Shown here one piece after another: positions 16,716 to 26,985 of a DNA stretch of 64,000 bases (within the stretch, counting starts at the first letter, position 1; each line of letters opens with the position of its first letter). The stretch is from Arsenophonus sp. aPb. Its GTDB lineage: Bacteria; Pseudomonadota; Gammaproteobacteria; Enterobacterales; Enterobacteriaceae. The stretch lies in NCBI RefSeq assembly GCF_029873475.1, contig NZ_CP123499.1, positions 1,178,001 through 1,242,000 on the forward strand, written 5' to 3'. Position numbers and translations under genes: made by a program. The notes beneath the pieces were generated by a model. That model searched no databases. It had not been told where the DNA came from and saw nothing but the letters and a program-made list of their open reading frames with translations.

Positions 16716-18038
16716 ATGAGTGAATTTTCCCAGACTGTGCCGGAATTGGTATCCTGGGCGCGGAAAAATGATTTTTCTATATCATTACCTGCTGAGCGTT
16801 TGGCTTTTTTATTGGCTGTTGCTGTCCTTAATAGCGAGCGGCTTGATGGCGAAATGAGTGAAGGTGAATTAATTGATGCTTTTCGTGAAGTTAGTAAAGG
16901 ATTCGAGCAGACCGCTGAGACCGTTACTGCCAGAGCAAATAATGCAATTAACGATATGGTACGACAGAAATTATTTAATCGTTTTTCTAGTGAAATCATT
17001 GAAGGTAATGCGATTTATCGTTTAACGCCACTCGGTATAGGGATCAGTGATTATTATATTCGCCAGCGGGAATTTTCTTCCCTACGTTTATCGATGCAAC
17101 TTTCGATTGTAGCGGGTGAATTAAGTCGAGCGGCAGATGCGGCAGAAGAAGGGGGAGATGAATTTCATTGGCATCGCCATGTCTTTGCGCCATTAAAATA
17201 TTCAGTAGCAGAAATTTTTGACAGTATTGATATGTCGCAGCGTGTGATGGATGAACAGCAAAATAGTGTAAAGGAAGATATCTCCGCATTACTTAGTCAG
17301 GATTGGCAAGCAGCGATTGCCAATTGTGAACAACTATTAACAGAAACTTCAGGCACATTACGTGAATTACAAGACACGCTGGAAGCAGCGGGTGATAAAT
17401 TGCAGACCAATTTGTTACGTATCCAAGAGGCTAATATGAATGGAGGTGGTTCAGAATTGGTTGATAAGCTAGTATTTGATCTACAAAGTAAGCTTGATCG
17501 AATTATTAGTTGGGGTCAGCAATCAATTGATCTCTGGATTGGTTATGATCGCCATGTGCATAAATTTATTCGTACTGCCATTGATATGGATAAAAACAGA
17601 ATATTCTCGCAGCGCTTACGTCTATCGGTGCAAAATTATTTTGCCGATCCTTGGGCATTAACGGTAGCTAATGCTGAACGATTATTTGATGTGCGTGATG
17701 AAGATCTGGTATTGAGTAATGAAGAAGTGACGGGTGAGTTACCAGCTGAACTGGAATATGAAGAATTTAATGAGATTAATGAACAACTGATTGAAATGAT
17801 GGAGCAGGCATTAGCGGGTTATAAGAAAGATCAGCATCCACTTGATATTGGTTTAATTTTGCGTGATTACTTGACTAAATATCCACAGAAACGGCATTTT
17901 GATGTGGCGCGTATTATTGTCGATCAGGCAGTTAAATTAGGTATAGCAGAAGCAGATTTCTCAGGTATCCATCCTGAATGGTTAGCGATTAATGATTACG
18001 GAGCCAAGGTACAGGCACATGTCATCGACAAATATTGA
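16716..18038 (+). CDS. mukF: Chromosome partition protein MukF (kleisin)
   Basis: Kleisin subunit of the MukBEF condensin. It has 440 residues, as in E. coli, with an N-terminal winged-helix/dimerisation region (SEFSQTVPELVSWARKN), a long helical middle and a C-terminal winged helix that contacts the MukB head (RHFDVARIIVDQAVKLG). The Shine-Dalgarno AAAGGATG lies just before the ATG. It overlaps mukE by 20 bp, which fits tight stoichiometric coupling. Confidence 0.96.
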   Translation: MSEFSQTVPELVSWARKNDFSISLPAERLAFLLAVAVLNSERLDGEMSEGELIDAFREVSKGFEQTAETVTARANNAINDMVRQKLFNRFSSEIIEGNAIYRLTPLGIGISDYYIRQREFSSLRLSMQLSIVAGELSRAADAAEEGGDEFHWHRHVFAPLKYSVAEIFDSIDMSQRVMDEQQNSVKEDISALLSQDWQAAIANCEQLLTETSGTLRELQDTLEAAGDKLQTNLLRIQEANMNGGGSELVDKLVFDLQSKLDRIISWGQQSIDLWIGYDRHVHKFIRTAIDMDKNRIFSQRLRLSVQNYFADPWALTVANAERLFDVRDEDLVLSNEEVTGELPAELEYEEFNEINEQLIEMMEQALAGYKKDQHPLDIGLILRDYLTKYPQKRHFDVARIIVDQAVKLGIAEADFSGIHPEWLAINDYGAKVQAHVIDKY

Positions 18039-18726
18039 ACAATTTATGCCAGTAAAATTGGCACAAGCTTTAGTCAGCTCTCTTTTCCCTGAATTGGATA
18101 GCCAGCTTCGAGCCGGGCGTCATATTGGCATTGATGATCTGGATAATCACGCCTTTTTGATGGATTTTGAACAGGAATTAACCGCTTTTTATGCTCGCTA
18201 TAATGTTGAGTTGATCCGCGCGCCAGAAGGTTTTTTCTATTTACGGCCACGTTCGACCACATTGATTCCTCGCTCAGTTTTATCTGAATTAGATATGATG
18301 GTTGGCAAAATTCTTTGTTATCTTTATTTAAGTCCGGAAAGACTCTCTAATCAGGGCATTTTTACAGCGCAGGAACTGTTTGAAGAGCTATTATCCCTAG
18401 CGGATGAAAGCAAACTACTTAAGTTTGTTAATCAGCGCTCGACAGGTACCGATTTGGATAAACAAAAATTACAAGAAAAGCTGCGCACTTCGCTTAATCG
18501 TCTACGCCGATTAGGAATGGTTCATTTTTTACAAAATGACAGTCAGCGTTTTATGATCACCGAATCTGTTTTTCGTTTCGGTGCTGATGTCCGTAGTGGC
18601 GATGATCCACGACAAGCCCAATTACGCATGATCCGTGATGGCGAAGCGATGTCGTTAAAAGATAACTTAGCGTTAACCGATAACGAAAGTAATGATAGTG
18701 AAGAAGATGAAGCGGAGGATGAATAG
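18019..18726 (+). CDS. mukE: Chromosome partition protein MukE
   Basis: Accessory winged-helix subunit of MukBEF that binds the MukF linker. The ATG at 18019 (MSSTNIEQFMPVKLAQAL) matches E. coli MukE exactly at the N-terminus and gives 235 residues. The core APEGFFYLRPRSTTLIPRSV and the FRFGADVRSGDDPRQAQ region are strongly conserved. The tail is acidic (DSEEDEAEDE), typical of the family. It overlaps the end of mukF by 20 bp and ends 2 bp before mukB. Confidence 0.96.
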   Translation: MSSTNIEQFMPVKLAQALVSSLFPELDSQLRAGRHIGIDDLDNHAFLMDFEQELTAFYARYNVELIRAPEGFFYLRPRSTTLIPRSVLSELDMMVGKILCYLYLSPERLSNQGIFTAQELFEELLSLADESKLLKFVNQRSTGTDLDKQKLQEKLRTSLNRLRRLGMVHFLQNDSQRFMITESVFRFGADVRSGDDPRQAQLRMIRDGEAMSLKDNLALTDNESNDSEEDEAEDE

Positions 18727-18728
18727 CT

Positions 18729-21700
18729 ATGTTAGAACGAGGCAAGTTTCGCTCACTCACGCTCATCAATTGGAACGGCTTTTTTGCCAGAACGTTTGAT
18801 TTGGATGAGTTAGTAACGACGCTATCTGGTGGTAATGGTGCCGGCAAATCGACCACTATGGCGGCATTTATTACCGCCATGATCCCTGATTTAACCTTAT
18901 TGCATTTTCGTAATACCACCGAAGCGGGTGCCACTTCAGCATCGCGGGATAAAGGGTTGCATGGAAAATTACGTCCAGGGGTTTGTTATTCAATTTTGGA
19001 CGTAATCAATTCTCGCCATCAACGTATTTTAGTCGGTGTTCGCTTACAACAAATTGCTGGTCGTGATAAAAAAGTTGATATAAAACCTTTCATAATTCAC
19101 GGATTACCTACTGCAATGTTACCAACGCATATCTTGACTGAGCAAGTTGAAGAGCGTCAAGCGCGCGTGATTGGTTTAAGTGATTTAAAAGATCAAGTGG
19201 ATGCAATTGAAGGTGTGCAGTTTAAACAATTTAATTCAATCACTGATTATCATGCCCAATTATTTGATCTGGGTATTATTCCTAAACGATTGAGATCATC
19301 GAGTGACAGGAGCAAATTTTATCGCTTAATTGAAGCTTCTTTATACGGTGGAATTTCTAGCGCCATTACGCGTTCATTACGTGATTATCTTTTGCCGGAG
19401 AATAGTGGTGTTCGAAAAGCCTTTCAGGATATGGAAGCAGCTTTGCGGGAAAATAGATTAACCCTTGAAGCGATCCGAGTCACTCAGTCTGATCGTGATT
19501 TGTTTAGACGGTTAATTAATGAAGCAACAGATTACGTTTCTGCTGATTATATGCGTCATGCTAATGAACGCCGAGTGCATCTAGATAGTGCACTTGCTGT
19601 TCGGACTGAATTATTTGATGGCCGTAAACAACTGATTGCTGCCCAGACCCGTCATGTTGAAATGGTACGTGAGCTGGATGAACAAAATGGTTCTTCGTTA
19701 GATTTAGAGGCTGATTTTCAGGCAGCTAGCGATCATTTGGGGCTTGTACAAGCAGCAGTACGCCAGCAGGAAAAAATTGATCGCTATCAGGCCGATATTG
19801 AAGAGATTACTTATCGTCTAGAAGAACAAACTGAAGTTGTTGCGCAAGCAGTTGAGCAGCAAACCGAGCTTGAAGCCAACGTTGAGGCGGCTGAATTAGA
19901 AGTTGATGAGATAAAAAGTCAACTGGCTGATTACCAGCAAGCGTTAGATGTTCAGCAGACGCGTGCCATCCAATATCAAAAAGCCCAGCAAGCGCTGGAA
20001 CGAGCCAAGAAAATTTGCCAATTGGCTAAACTAACGCCAAATAATGTCGAGCAATTTTTAACAAATTTTGAGCAAAAAGAGCAACAGCATACCGAAAAAT
20101 TGCTAGCACTGGCACAGAAAATTAGTGTGATTGATGCGGCCACTAACCAATTTGACCAAGCTTATAGCATAGTTAAAAATATCGTCGGTGAGGTAAAACG
20201 AGATAAGGCTTATCAAAAAGCGCGTGAACTATTGCGCGACTGGGCTTCCCAGCAACATCTTGCCCAGCGCATTGGGCCGCTACAATTGCAATTAGCTGAA
20301 CTGGAGCAAAAACTGAATAGTCGGCAGGATGCTGAACGTATTTTAGCTGAATTTTGTCAATATTCTGAACAACAATATCAACCAGATGAACTGATAACAT
20401 TACTGGAAGAATTAGAAGCACAGCAAGAAGAACTTAGTGTTTCTGTTAACGAAAGTAGTGAGCATCGCATGTTAATGCGGCAAGAGCTTGGGCAGATCAA
20501 ACAGCAAATTCAGACGTTAACCCAAAAAGCACCTATTTGGCTGGCGGCACAAGATGCGCTTAATCAATTAACCGCACAGGCTAATGATAGTTTTAGCCAT
20601 AGTCATGAAATTACCGAGCATCTACAGCAATTATTAGAACAAGAACGTGAAATTACCGTTGAACGTGATGAAGTTGCCAGTCAAAAGCGTGAATTAGAGC
20701 AACAGATAACCCACCTTAGTCAACCGAGCGGCGCTGATGATAATCGCTTACTTGGCGTGGCTGAACGGCTTGGAGGGGTTTTGTTATCAGAAATTTATGA
20801 TGATATTACTATCGATGATGCGCCCTATTTTTCAGCGCTCTATGGTCCAGCCAGACATGGCATTGTGGTTCCTGAACTAGCAAAAATTCACCCACAATTG
20901 AGTGAATTGATAGCCGAATGTCCAGATGATGTCTATTTTATTGAAGGCGATCCGCAATCTTTTGATGATAGTGTATTTAATGCGGAAGAATTTGACCAGG
21001 CAGTATTAGTTCGATCTACAGAGCGTCAATGGCGTTTTTCTCGTTATCCTGAAGTCCCCTTATTTGGTCGGGCAGCGCGTGAAAATCAACTGGAAATGTT
21101 GAACCAACAGAGAGATAGCTTAGCTGAGCGCTATGCAACTCTCTCTTTTGATATGCAGAAATTACAACGAGCTCATCATGCATTTAGTGGTTTTATTGGC
21201 AAACATCTGGCGGTGGTTTTTGACGCCGATCCAGAAGCTGAGATTCGTTCCTTAAACCAACGTAAAAATGAACTAGAGCGCCAGTTAGCACAATTTGAAG
21301 ATCAGACACAACAACAAAAAAAGCAACATACTGCTATCAAAGCGCGATTATCCAGTTTGAACCGCTTGTTGCCACAAGTTAATTTGCTAATGGATGAAAC
21401 GCTAGTGGATCGTATTGAAGAGATCCGTGCAGCGCTTGCAGAGGCCGAAGAAGCGGGGCACTTTTTGCATAAATATGCAAAATCTTTGGCAAAGCTAGAA
21501 CCGATAGCTAATGTCTTGCAAAGCGATCCTGAACAACATGAGCAATTGCGTAATGAATATGAACAAGTCAAACAGTTACAGCAACAATCGAAACAGCAAA
21601 CGTTCGCTTTAATTGAAGTTTTACAACGTCGAGCACATTTTAGTTATAGCGACTCGACCGAAATGCTGACAGAAGATACTGATTTAAATAATAAACTCCG

Positions 21701-23177
21701 ACAGCGTTTAGAACAGGCTGAAAAAGAGCGTAGTCAGACACGAGAACAACTAAGGCAGCAACAAAGTAAAACCGCGCAATTTAATCAACTATTAGCTTCA
21801 TTGCGTAGCTCTTTTGAAACTAAGCAGGATATGCTAAGAGAATTAGAGGCTGAAATAAAAGCGATTGGCGTTCAAGCAGATAGTAATGCAGAAAAACGGG
21901 CGCGTGAACGCCGAGACCAACTTTATGCAGCAGTAAATGCTAATCGCTCGCGCATCAATCAATTGGAAAAACAGATCGCATTTTGTGAAGCTGAAATGGA
22001 CAATTGGCAGAAAAAATTACGTAAATTAGAGCGGGACTATTACCAACTGCGCGAGCAGGTCGTATCAGGTAAATCCGGTTGGTGTGCTGTTATGCAAATG
22101 GTCAGGGACAACGGTGTTGAACGTCGTTTACATCGGCGTGAATTAGCTTATATGGATGGCGATAGTTTACGTTCAATGTCAGATAAAGCGCTAGGCGCGC
22201 TGAGACAAGCGGTCGCTGATAATGAACATTTACGGGATGCATTGCGTGCCTCTGAAGATCTTAAACGGCCTGAACGCAAAATAGCGTTTTTTATTGCGGT
22301 TTATCAACACTTACGTGAACGTATTCGACAAGATATTATTCGCACTGATGATCCAGTTGATGCTATTGAACAGATGGAAATTGAATTAGCGCGTTTAACA
22401 GAAGAACTGACCGCCCGTGAACAAAAATTAGCCATCAGTGCTAAGAGTGTGGCAAATATTATCCGTAAAACAATTCATCGTGAGCAAAACCGGATTCGCA
22501 TGCTTAACCAAGGGCTACAGTCCGTTGCTTTTGGACAGGTAAATGGGGTTCGACTTAATGTTAATATTCGACAAAGCCATGAATCATTACTTGATGTTTT
22601 GTCAGAAGAGCACGAACATCACCAGGATCTGTTTAAAAATAAAAGTCTGACCTTTTCTGAAGCGATGGCAAAACTTTATCAACGTTTAAACCCTCAGCTA
22701 GATATTGGGCAACGCCTGCCACAAACTATTGGCGAAGAGTTACTCGATTATCGTAATTATCTGGAATTGGATGTTGAAGTTAATCGTGGTTCGGAAGGTT
22801 GGCTTAAAGCAGAAAGCGGAGCGCTATCGACGGGCGAAGCAATTGGTACAGGCATGTCAATTTTGGTGATGGTGGTACAAAGTTGGGAAGAAGAATCACA
22901 ACGATTAAGAGGTAAAGATATTTTACCATGTAGGTTCTTATTCCTAGATGAAGCGGCTCGATTGGATGCTAAATCGATTGCAACCCTGTTTGAACTCTGT
23001 GAACGATTAAAAATGCAATTAATTATTGCTGCGCCTGAAAATATCAGTCCAGAAAAAGGGACGACTTATAAGCTGGTACGGAAGGTATTTGGCCAACAAG
23101 AGCATGTGCATGTTGTTGGTTTAAAAGGTTTTGGCCAAGAGGATGAGCAGTTAAAAATATCATCTGCTGTCACTTAA
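18729..23177 (+). CDS. mukB: Chromosome partition protein MukB (SMC-like ATPase)
   Basis: SMC-like core of the MukBEF condensin, which extrudes DNA loops and partners topoisomerase IV. At 1482 residues it matches E. coli MukB (1486). The N-terminal Walker A GGNGAGKST is at residues 34-42. Two long coiled-coil arms flank a hinge (around residues 670-790). The C-terminal ATPase half has the signature LSTGEAIGTGMSILV and Walker B FLFLDEAARLD. It is the last gene of the operon and is followed by a good terminator. MukBEF co-occurs with MatP, also in this window. Confidence 0.98.
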   Translation: MLERGKFRSLTLINWNGFFARTFDLDELVTTLSGGNGAGKSTTMAAFITAMIPDLTLLHFRNTTEAGATSASRDKGLHGKLRPGVCYSILDVINSRHQRILVGVRLQQIAGRDKKVDIKPFIIHGLPTAMLPTHILTEQVEERQARVIGLSDLKDQVDAIEGVQFKQFNSITDYHAQLFDLGIIPKRLRSSSDRSKFYRLIEASLYGGISSAITRSLRDYLLPENSGVRKAFQDMEAALRENRLTLEAIRVTQSDRDLFRRLINEATDYVSADYMRHANERRVHLDSALAVRTELFDGRKQLIAAQTRHVEMVRELDEQNGSSLDLEADFQAASDHLGLVQAAVRQQEKIDRYQADIEEITYRLEEQTEVVAQAVEQQTELEANVEAAELEVDEIKSQLADYQQALDVQQTRAIQYQKAQQALERAKKICQLAKLTPNNVEQFLTNFEQKEQQHTEKLLALAQKISVIDAATNQFDQAYSIVKNIVGEVKRDKAYQKARELLRDWASQQHLAQRIGPLQLQLAELEQKLNSRQDAERILAEFCQYSEQQYQPDELITLLEELEAQQEELSVSVNESSEHRMLMRQELGQIKQQIQTLTQKAPIWLAAQDALNQLTAQANDSFSHSHEITEHLQQLLEQEREITVERDEVASQKRELEQQITHLSQPSGADDNRLLGVAERLGGVLLSEIYDDITIDDAPYFSALYGPARHGIVVPELAKIHPQLSELIAECPDDVYFIEGDPQSFDDSVFNAEEFDQAVLVRSTERQWRFSRYPEVPLFGRAARENQLEMLNQQRDSLAERYATLSFDMQKLQRAHHAFSGFIGKHLAVVFDADPEAEIRSLNQRKNELERQLAQFEDQTQQQKKQHTAIKARLSSLNRLLPQVNLLMDETLVDRIEEIRAALAEAEEAGHFLHKYAKSLAKLEPIANVLQSDPEQHEQLRNEYEQVKQLQQQSKQQTFALIEVLQRRAHFSYSDSTEMLTEDTDLNNKLRQRLEQAEKERSQTREQLRQQQSKTAQFNQLLASLRSSFETKQDMLRELEAEIKAIGVQADSNAEKRARERRDQLYAAVNANRSRINQLEKQIAFCEAEMDNWQKKLRKLERDYYQLREQVVSGKSGWCAVMQMVRDNGVERRLHRRELAYMDGDSLRSMSDKALGALRQAVADNEHLRDALRASEDLKRPERKIAFFIAVYQHLRERIRQDIIRTDDPVDAIEQMEIELARLTEELTAREQKLAISAKSVANIIRKTIHREQNRIRMLNQGLQSVAFGQVNGVRLNVNIRQSHESLLDVLSEEHEHHQDLFKNKSLTFSEAMAKLYQRLNPQLDIGQRLPQTIGEELLDYRNYLELDVEVNRGSEGWLKAESGALSTGEAIGTGMSILVMVVQSWEEESQRLRGKDILPCRFLFLDEAARLDAKSIATLFELCERLKMQLIIAAPENISPEKGTTYKLVRKVFGQQEHVHVVGLKGFGQEDEQLKISSAVT

Positions 23178-23212
23178 ATTCAAGTCGGAAAAAATTATTT
23201 TTATATTTTAAT

Positions 23213-23240
23213 AACCGCTATTTCATGATAGCGGTTTTTT
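23213..23240 (+). terminator. Rho-independent terminator of the mukFEB operon
   Basis: AACCGCTAT (23213-23221), loop TTCATG, ATAGCGGTT (23228-23236), then Ts to 23241. A textbook intrinsic terminator 35 bp after mukB. Confidence 0.92.
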
Positions 23241-23561
23241 TATAAAAGGTTTGTTTTAAAAGTAAATTAAGTATTGCAATTGAAAATAAAGTGATCGAAG
23301 ATTATATTTTAAATATAGCGGATTGGTAATTTAATTTTTTAATAAGTATTAAATCTAAAATTTATGGGATTTTATTTTAAATGAAAATTTACTTCGTCAA
23401 TACAAGTTTAAATTAATTTATAAACATGATTATTTTTTAAATATAAAAATTATTTATTTTTGTATCAAATAAAAGACAACAAATTAGTTAATTTTAACCT
23501 GCTAAAGATAAATTTTTTACTCTGCTATTAGAACAATAAAAATGAAATAAAAGGTGATATT
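23241..23561. other. Gene-free AT-rich spacer before ldtD
   Basis: About 320 bp of A+T-rich DNA. No gene, tRNA or clear operator is visible. The ldtD promoter is presumably here but cannot be distinguished from the background. The ldtD ribosome binding site is AAAAGGTG at about 23550. Confidence 0.55.
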
Positions 23562-25256
23562 ATGGCGAATAAAAGAGTGAACACTTTGCGTGCTTCACTA
23601 ATATGCTGTGTAATATTAGCAATAACACCAGCATATGCTGAGTTGGCGCAAATAGACACGATCACAAATACCCAAGTCCCTTTAACAAATTTGGTTTCTG
23701 AGCAGAAAAATATAACTGCGCCAGAGATACTAAAAAGCCGTCAGCAACTACAAGGCTGGTTATCACCTGGTACTAATTTAGTCTATATGGACAGGTTAGC
23801 GAAGCTCTATGCTGAAAATAATATGCAACCTTTATGGGATGATGAACCTGCGGTATTAGAATTTAAACAGCAATTAGCAGAATTAGCCCTGGCTGGTTTT
23901 CAGCCTCAGTTTGGTAAATGGCTATCGTTATTAGTAAAAAATAAACAACTCAATCAGATGGAACGAGATGTTATTTTGTCAGATGCGATGTTAGGTTATT
24001 TATATTTTATATGTAATGTAAAATATAATGGCAAAGATTGGTTATATCAAAAAACACCTTTTCAACTCCGCGAGCCAACGATTGGCGGTGTTTCTCAGTG
24101 GCAAACTGCAATTAATTCTAAACAATTAGCCAGTTGGATCAAAACATTAGCGCCACAACACGCCTCATATTTACCAATGAGAACGAAAATGTTGGCTTAT
24201 TTAGCAGATCAACAAATATGGCCAAAAATAAATACGGTGAGTCTATTAAAGCCAGGGCAAACAAGCAATGATCTTGTTTCTTTAAGTGAAATTTTAACGC
24301 GCAATGGGTTATTAACGCAGGATGCCGATACGGATGAAAATAGTCGTAATTATGGTGGGTTATTAGTTGATGCGGTTAAACAATTTCAGCGAATGTATGG
24401 ATTAGAGCCGGATGGTATTATTGGTAACGCAACATTAAAATGGCTAAATACTTCACCTACCGATCGTGCTGGTTTACTGGCGATTAATATTCAGCGTTTA
24501 AGAATTATTCCTAATGAAGGTGGATCTGGCATCTTAGTTAATATTCCAGCTTATACTTTACATTTTTACTTAAATAATCAACTGATTATAGATTCTAAAG
24601 TCATTGTGGGTCGCCCTGATCGTAAAACCCCGATAATGAGCAGTGAACTTAATAGTGTTGTTATTAATCCACCTTGGAATGTCCCTACCAGCATGGTTCG
24701 TAAAGATATTTTGCCTCAAGCCAGAAGGGATCCGGGCTATTTTGCTCGCCGAGGTTTTACGGTTTTATCCGGATGGGAGCGTAATGCCTATCCTATTGAT
24801 CCTTACTCGATTAATTGGAATGCCATCTCATCTTCCTCCTTTCCCTATCGTGTACGCCAGGCACCAGGTCCAGCCAATGCCCTAGGCCGCTATAAATTCA
24901 ACATGCCCAGTTCTGACGCAATTTACTTACATGATACCCCTAACCATAGTTTATTTAATCGGCAAAATCGTTCAATTAGCTCTGGTTGTGTGAGAGTGAA
25001 TAAGGCATCAGTTTTAGCATCAATTTTACTTGCGCGTGCCAGTTGGGATCAAAAGCGTATTGATGGTGCACTTCAACTAGGTGAGACACGTTATATTAAT
25101 ATTCCGGGTAGAATACCTATTTATCTTTATTATCAAACTGCCTGGGTTGATAACAAGAATATCGCTAATTTTCGCGATGACATCTATGGCTATGACAATG
25201 TTATTTATGGTGCGATGAATTATTTAAATGAAATAAAAACCACACTTAACGAATAA
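23562..25256 (+). CDS. ldtD: L,D-transpeptidase LdtD (YcbB)
   Basis: Periplasmic enzyme that makes 3-3 cross-links in peptidoglycan. The 564-residue protein (E. coli about 615) has a signal peptide (residues 1-26, ends TPAYA), a peptidoglycan-binding domain near residues 260-300 (AVKQFQRMYGLEPDGIIG) and a YkuD catalytic domain. The catalytic cysteine is C476 in SSGCVRV, preceded by LHDTPNHSLF. NPPWNVPTSM is also typical of the family. The shorter length reflects a reduced N-terminal region rather than loss of the catalytic part. It is followed by mepK and gloC, as in E. coli. Confidence 0.94.
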   Translation: MANKRVNTLRASLICCVILAITPAYAELAQIDTITNTQVPLTNLVSEQKNITAPEILKSRQQLQGWLSPGTNLVYMDRLAKLYAENNMQPLWDDEPAVLEFKQQLAELALAGFQPQFGKWLSLLVKNKQLNQMERDVILSDAMLGYLYFICNVKYNGKDWLYQKTPFQLREPTIGGVSQWQTAINSKQLASWIKTLAPQHASYLPMRTKMLAYLADQQIWPKINTVSLLKPGQTSNDLVSLSEILTRNGLLTQDADTDENSRNYGGLLVDAVKQFQRMYGLEPDGIIGNATLKWLNTSPTDRAGLLAINIQRLRIIPNEGGSGILVNIPAYTLHFYLNNQLIIDSKVIVGRPDRKTPIMSSELNSVVINPPWNVPTSMVRKDILPQARRDPGYFARRGFTVLSGWERNAYPIDPYSINWNAISSSSFPYRVRQAPGPANALGRYKFNMPSSDAIYLHDTPNHSLFNRQNRSISSGCVRVNKASVLASILLARASWDQKRIDGALQLGETRYINIPGRIPIYLYYQTAWVDNKNIANFRDDIYGYDNVIYGAMNYLNEIKTTLNE

Positions 25257-25267
25257 ATAAAAATAGT

Positions 25268-25295
25268 ATAAAAGAGGCAAAAACCTCTTTTATAT
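25268..25295 (+). terminator. Terminator after ldtD
   Basis: TATAAAAGAGG (25268-25278), loop CAAAAA, CCTCTTTTATA (25285-25295): an 11-bp perfect stem whose 3' arm contains the T-run. Confidence 0.8.
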
Positions 25296-25654
25296 TAAAT
25301 TTCAATCACAGATTATTTTTTACCTATTTAGTATAAATGCATAAATATCGCTCTTAATGGTAAAATATGCTTTTTTCAAGATAACTGACGAAACGTTGCT
25401 TTCTAACAAAATTGATTGATTATTAGCCTAATTTAAGCATGATTTGTATAAATATTGAACAATTTGATGTGTTTATTGCAATAATAGATTATAATAATGT
25501 TATTTGTATTTATAATTAATATGTATTAGTTGTGATATTCTATAGCGTTATATGGATATTTTTTACATAATTATACAAAAGTAGTGAAATAAATTCGGTA
25601 TAATTATCGTACATATTGATTATTATTTTTTCTTTTTATTTGAGTTAAGTGGCT
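25296..25654. other. Gene-free AT-rich spacer before mepK
   Basis: About 360 bp with no gene. The sequence just before mepK (TTATTTGAGTTAAGTGGCT) has only a weak ribosome binding site. No operator could be identified. Confidence 0.5.
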
Positions 25655-26203
25655 ATGGACAATATTGATCAGAATCGACGAAAATGGCTAGGTTATGGCG
25701 CGATAACACTGGGTTTTAGCTTATTACCTAGCCATGCCTTTGCGGCATTAACCACCCCGCGACCCAAAATTTTGCGCTTTGAAAATCTGCATACTGGTGA
25801 ATTTCTCAAGACTGAGTTTTTTGATGGTCGCCGTTATAATAACGCTGAATTGAGCAGATTGAATCACTTATTCCGTGATCATCGTAATAATAAAATTAAA
25901 ACTATTGATCCGAAATTATTTGATCAGATTTATTTGTTACAAATGTTAATGGGAACCAATAAACCTGTTCAACTCGTTTCTGGTTATCGTTCTGTCGAAA
26001 CCAATAATGCACTGCGACGTAAAAGTAGTGGGGTGGCTAAAAATAGCTATCATACCCATGGTCGAGCAATGGATTTCCATATTAAAGGAATCGAACTTAG
26101 CCATATCCGTAAAGCAGCATTAAAGATGCGAGCGGGTGGAGTAGGCTATTATCCTAATAGTAATTTTGTACATATTGATACAGGACCGGTCAGAAAATGG
26201 TAA
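25655..26203 (+). CDS. mepK: Murein endopeptidase MepK (YcbK), Tat-exported
   Basis: Periplasmic zinc endopeptidase (peptidase M15 type) that cleaves 3-3 peptidoglycan cross-links, the bonds made by its neighbour LdtD. The ATG at 25655 (MDNIDQNRRKWLGYG) aligns with E. coli YcbK; a GTG at 25649 is the alternative. NRRKWLG followed by a hydrophobic stretch ending SHAFAA looks like a twin-arginine signal peptide. Zinc ligands are suggested by YHTHGRAMDFHI and NFVHIDTG, with SGYRSVETN upstream. Length is 182 residues, as in E. coli. Confidence 0.93.
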   Translation: MDNIDQNRRKWLGYGAITLGFSLLPSHAFAALTTPRPKILRFENLHTGEFLKTEFFDGRRYNNAELSRLNHLFRDHRNNKIKTIDPKLFDQIYLLQMLMGTNKPVQLVSGYRSVETNNALRRKSSGVAKNSYHTHGRAMDFHIKGIELSHIRKAALKMRAGGVGYYPNSNFVHIDTGPVRKW

Positions 26204-26253
26204 TCTATTAGATATTAAATAAATTTTTATTTAAATAATGGATTTACAACTAT

Positions 26254-26886
26254 ATGAAATTCAAAATTATTCCTGTAACCGATTTTATGCAGAATTGTAC
26301 GCTAATTTGGGATGAAAAGAGCTTAGATGCCGTTATTGTTGATCCTGGTGGTGAAGCAGCAAAATTAATTGCTGAAATTGAAAAGCGTTCATTAAATTTA
26401 CACTATATCTTGTTAACTCATGGTCATTTTGATCACATAGGTGCCTGTGCTGAGATAGCAGCACATTTTTCGGTGCCCATTTATGGCCCGCAAAAAGAAG
26501 ATGAATTTTTGATCAAAGGATTGGCAGTGCAAAGCCAAATGTTTGGTGTCGCACAATGTCCAGACTTTACGCCTGATCGCTACTTGCAAGAAGGAGATGA
26601 AATTCGTTTTGCTGATATAAAACTGTCTGTTTTACATTGCCCAGGGCATACTCCTGGACATATTATCTTTGTTAATCATGCCGATAAGCTAATTTCGATG
26701 GGAGATGTACTTTTCCAGGGCAGCGTTGGGCGCACTGATTTTCCGCAAGGTGATCATGCAACATTAATCGATTCAATTAAAACAAAAATTTTGCCCCTCG
26801 GTGATGATTATCAATTTATTCCTGGTCATGGAGCAATGTCTAATTTGGCTGCTGAGCGACAATTTAATCCCTTCTTACAAGACTAG
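26254..26886 (+). CDS. gloC: Type II glyoxalase GloC (YcbL), metallo-beta-lactamase fold
   Basis: Hydrolyses S-lactoylglutathione in methylglyoxal detoxification. It has 210 residues with the metal-binding LLTHGHFDHIGA near residue 52, further histidines in LHCPGHTPGH and in FIPGHGAMS, and the bridging aspartate in SMGDVLFQGSVGRTDFP. It is convergent with aspC. The methylglyoxal source enzyme MgsA is encoded at 57666-58124, so both ends of this small pathway are in the window. Confidence 0.93.
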   Translation: MKFKIIPVTDFMQNCTLIWDEKSLDAVIVDPGGEAAKLIAEIEKRSLNLHYILLTHGHFDHIGACAEIAAHFSVPIYGPQKEDEFLIKGLAVQSQMFGVAQCPDFTPDRYLQEGDEIRFADIKLSVLHCPGHTPGHIIFVNHADKLISMGDVLFQGSVGRTDFPQGDHATLIDSIKTKILPLGDDYQFIPGHGAMSNLAAERQFNPFLQD

Positions 26887-26925
26887 TTTTATCCAGATAC
26901 GATAAATTTGATGTTAGCTGTGATA

Positions 26926-26959
26926 ATAAAAAACCGATTAGGGCATTGGCCTAATCGGT
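26926..26959 (-). terminator. Terminator of aspC
   Basis: ACCGATTAGG (26933-26942) and CCTAATCGGT (26950-26959) form a 10-bp stem with a 7-nt loop. Read on the minus strand the stem is followed by a T-run (the A-run at 26928-26932), so it stops aspC transcription. On the plus strand there is no T-run for gloC. Confidence 0.88.
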
Positions 26960-26985
26960 GTCTATCTGAATTAAAAGGTGTTTTT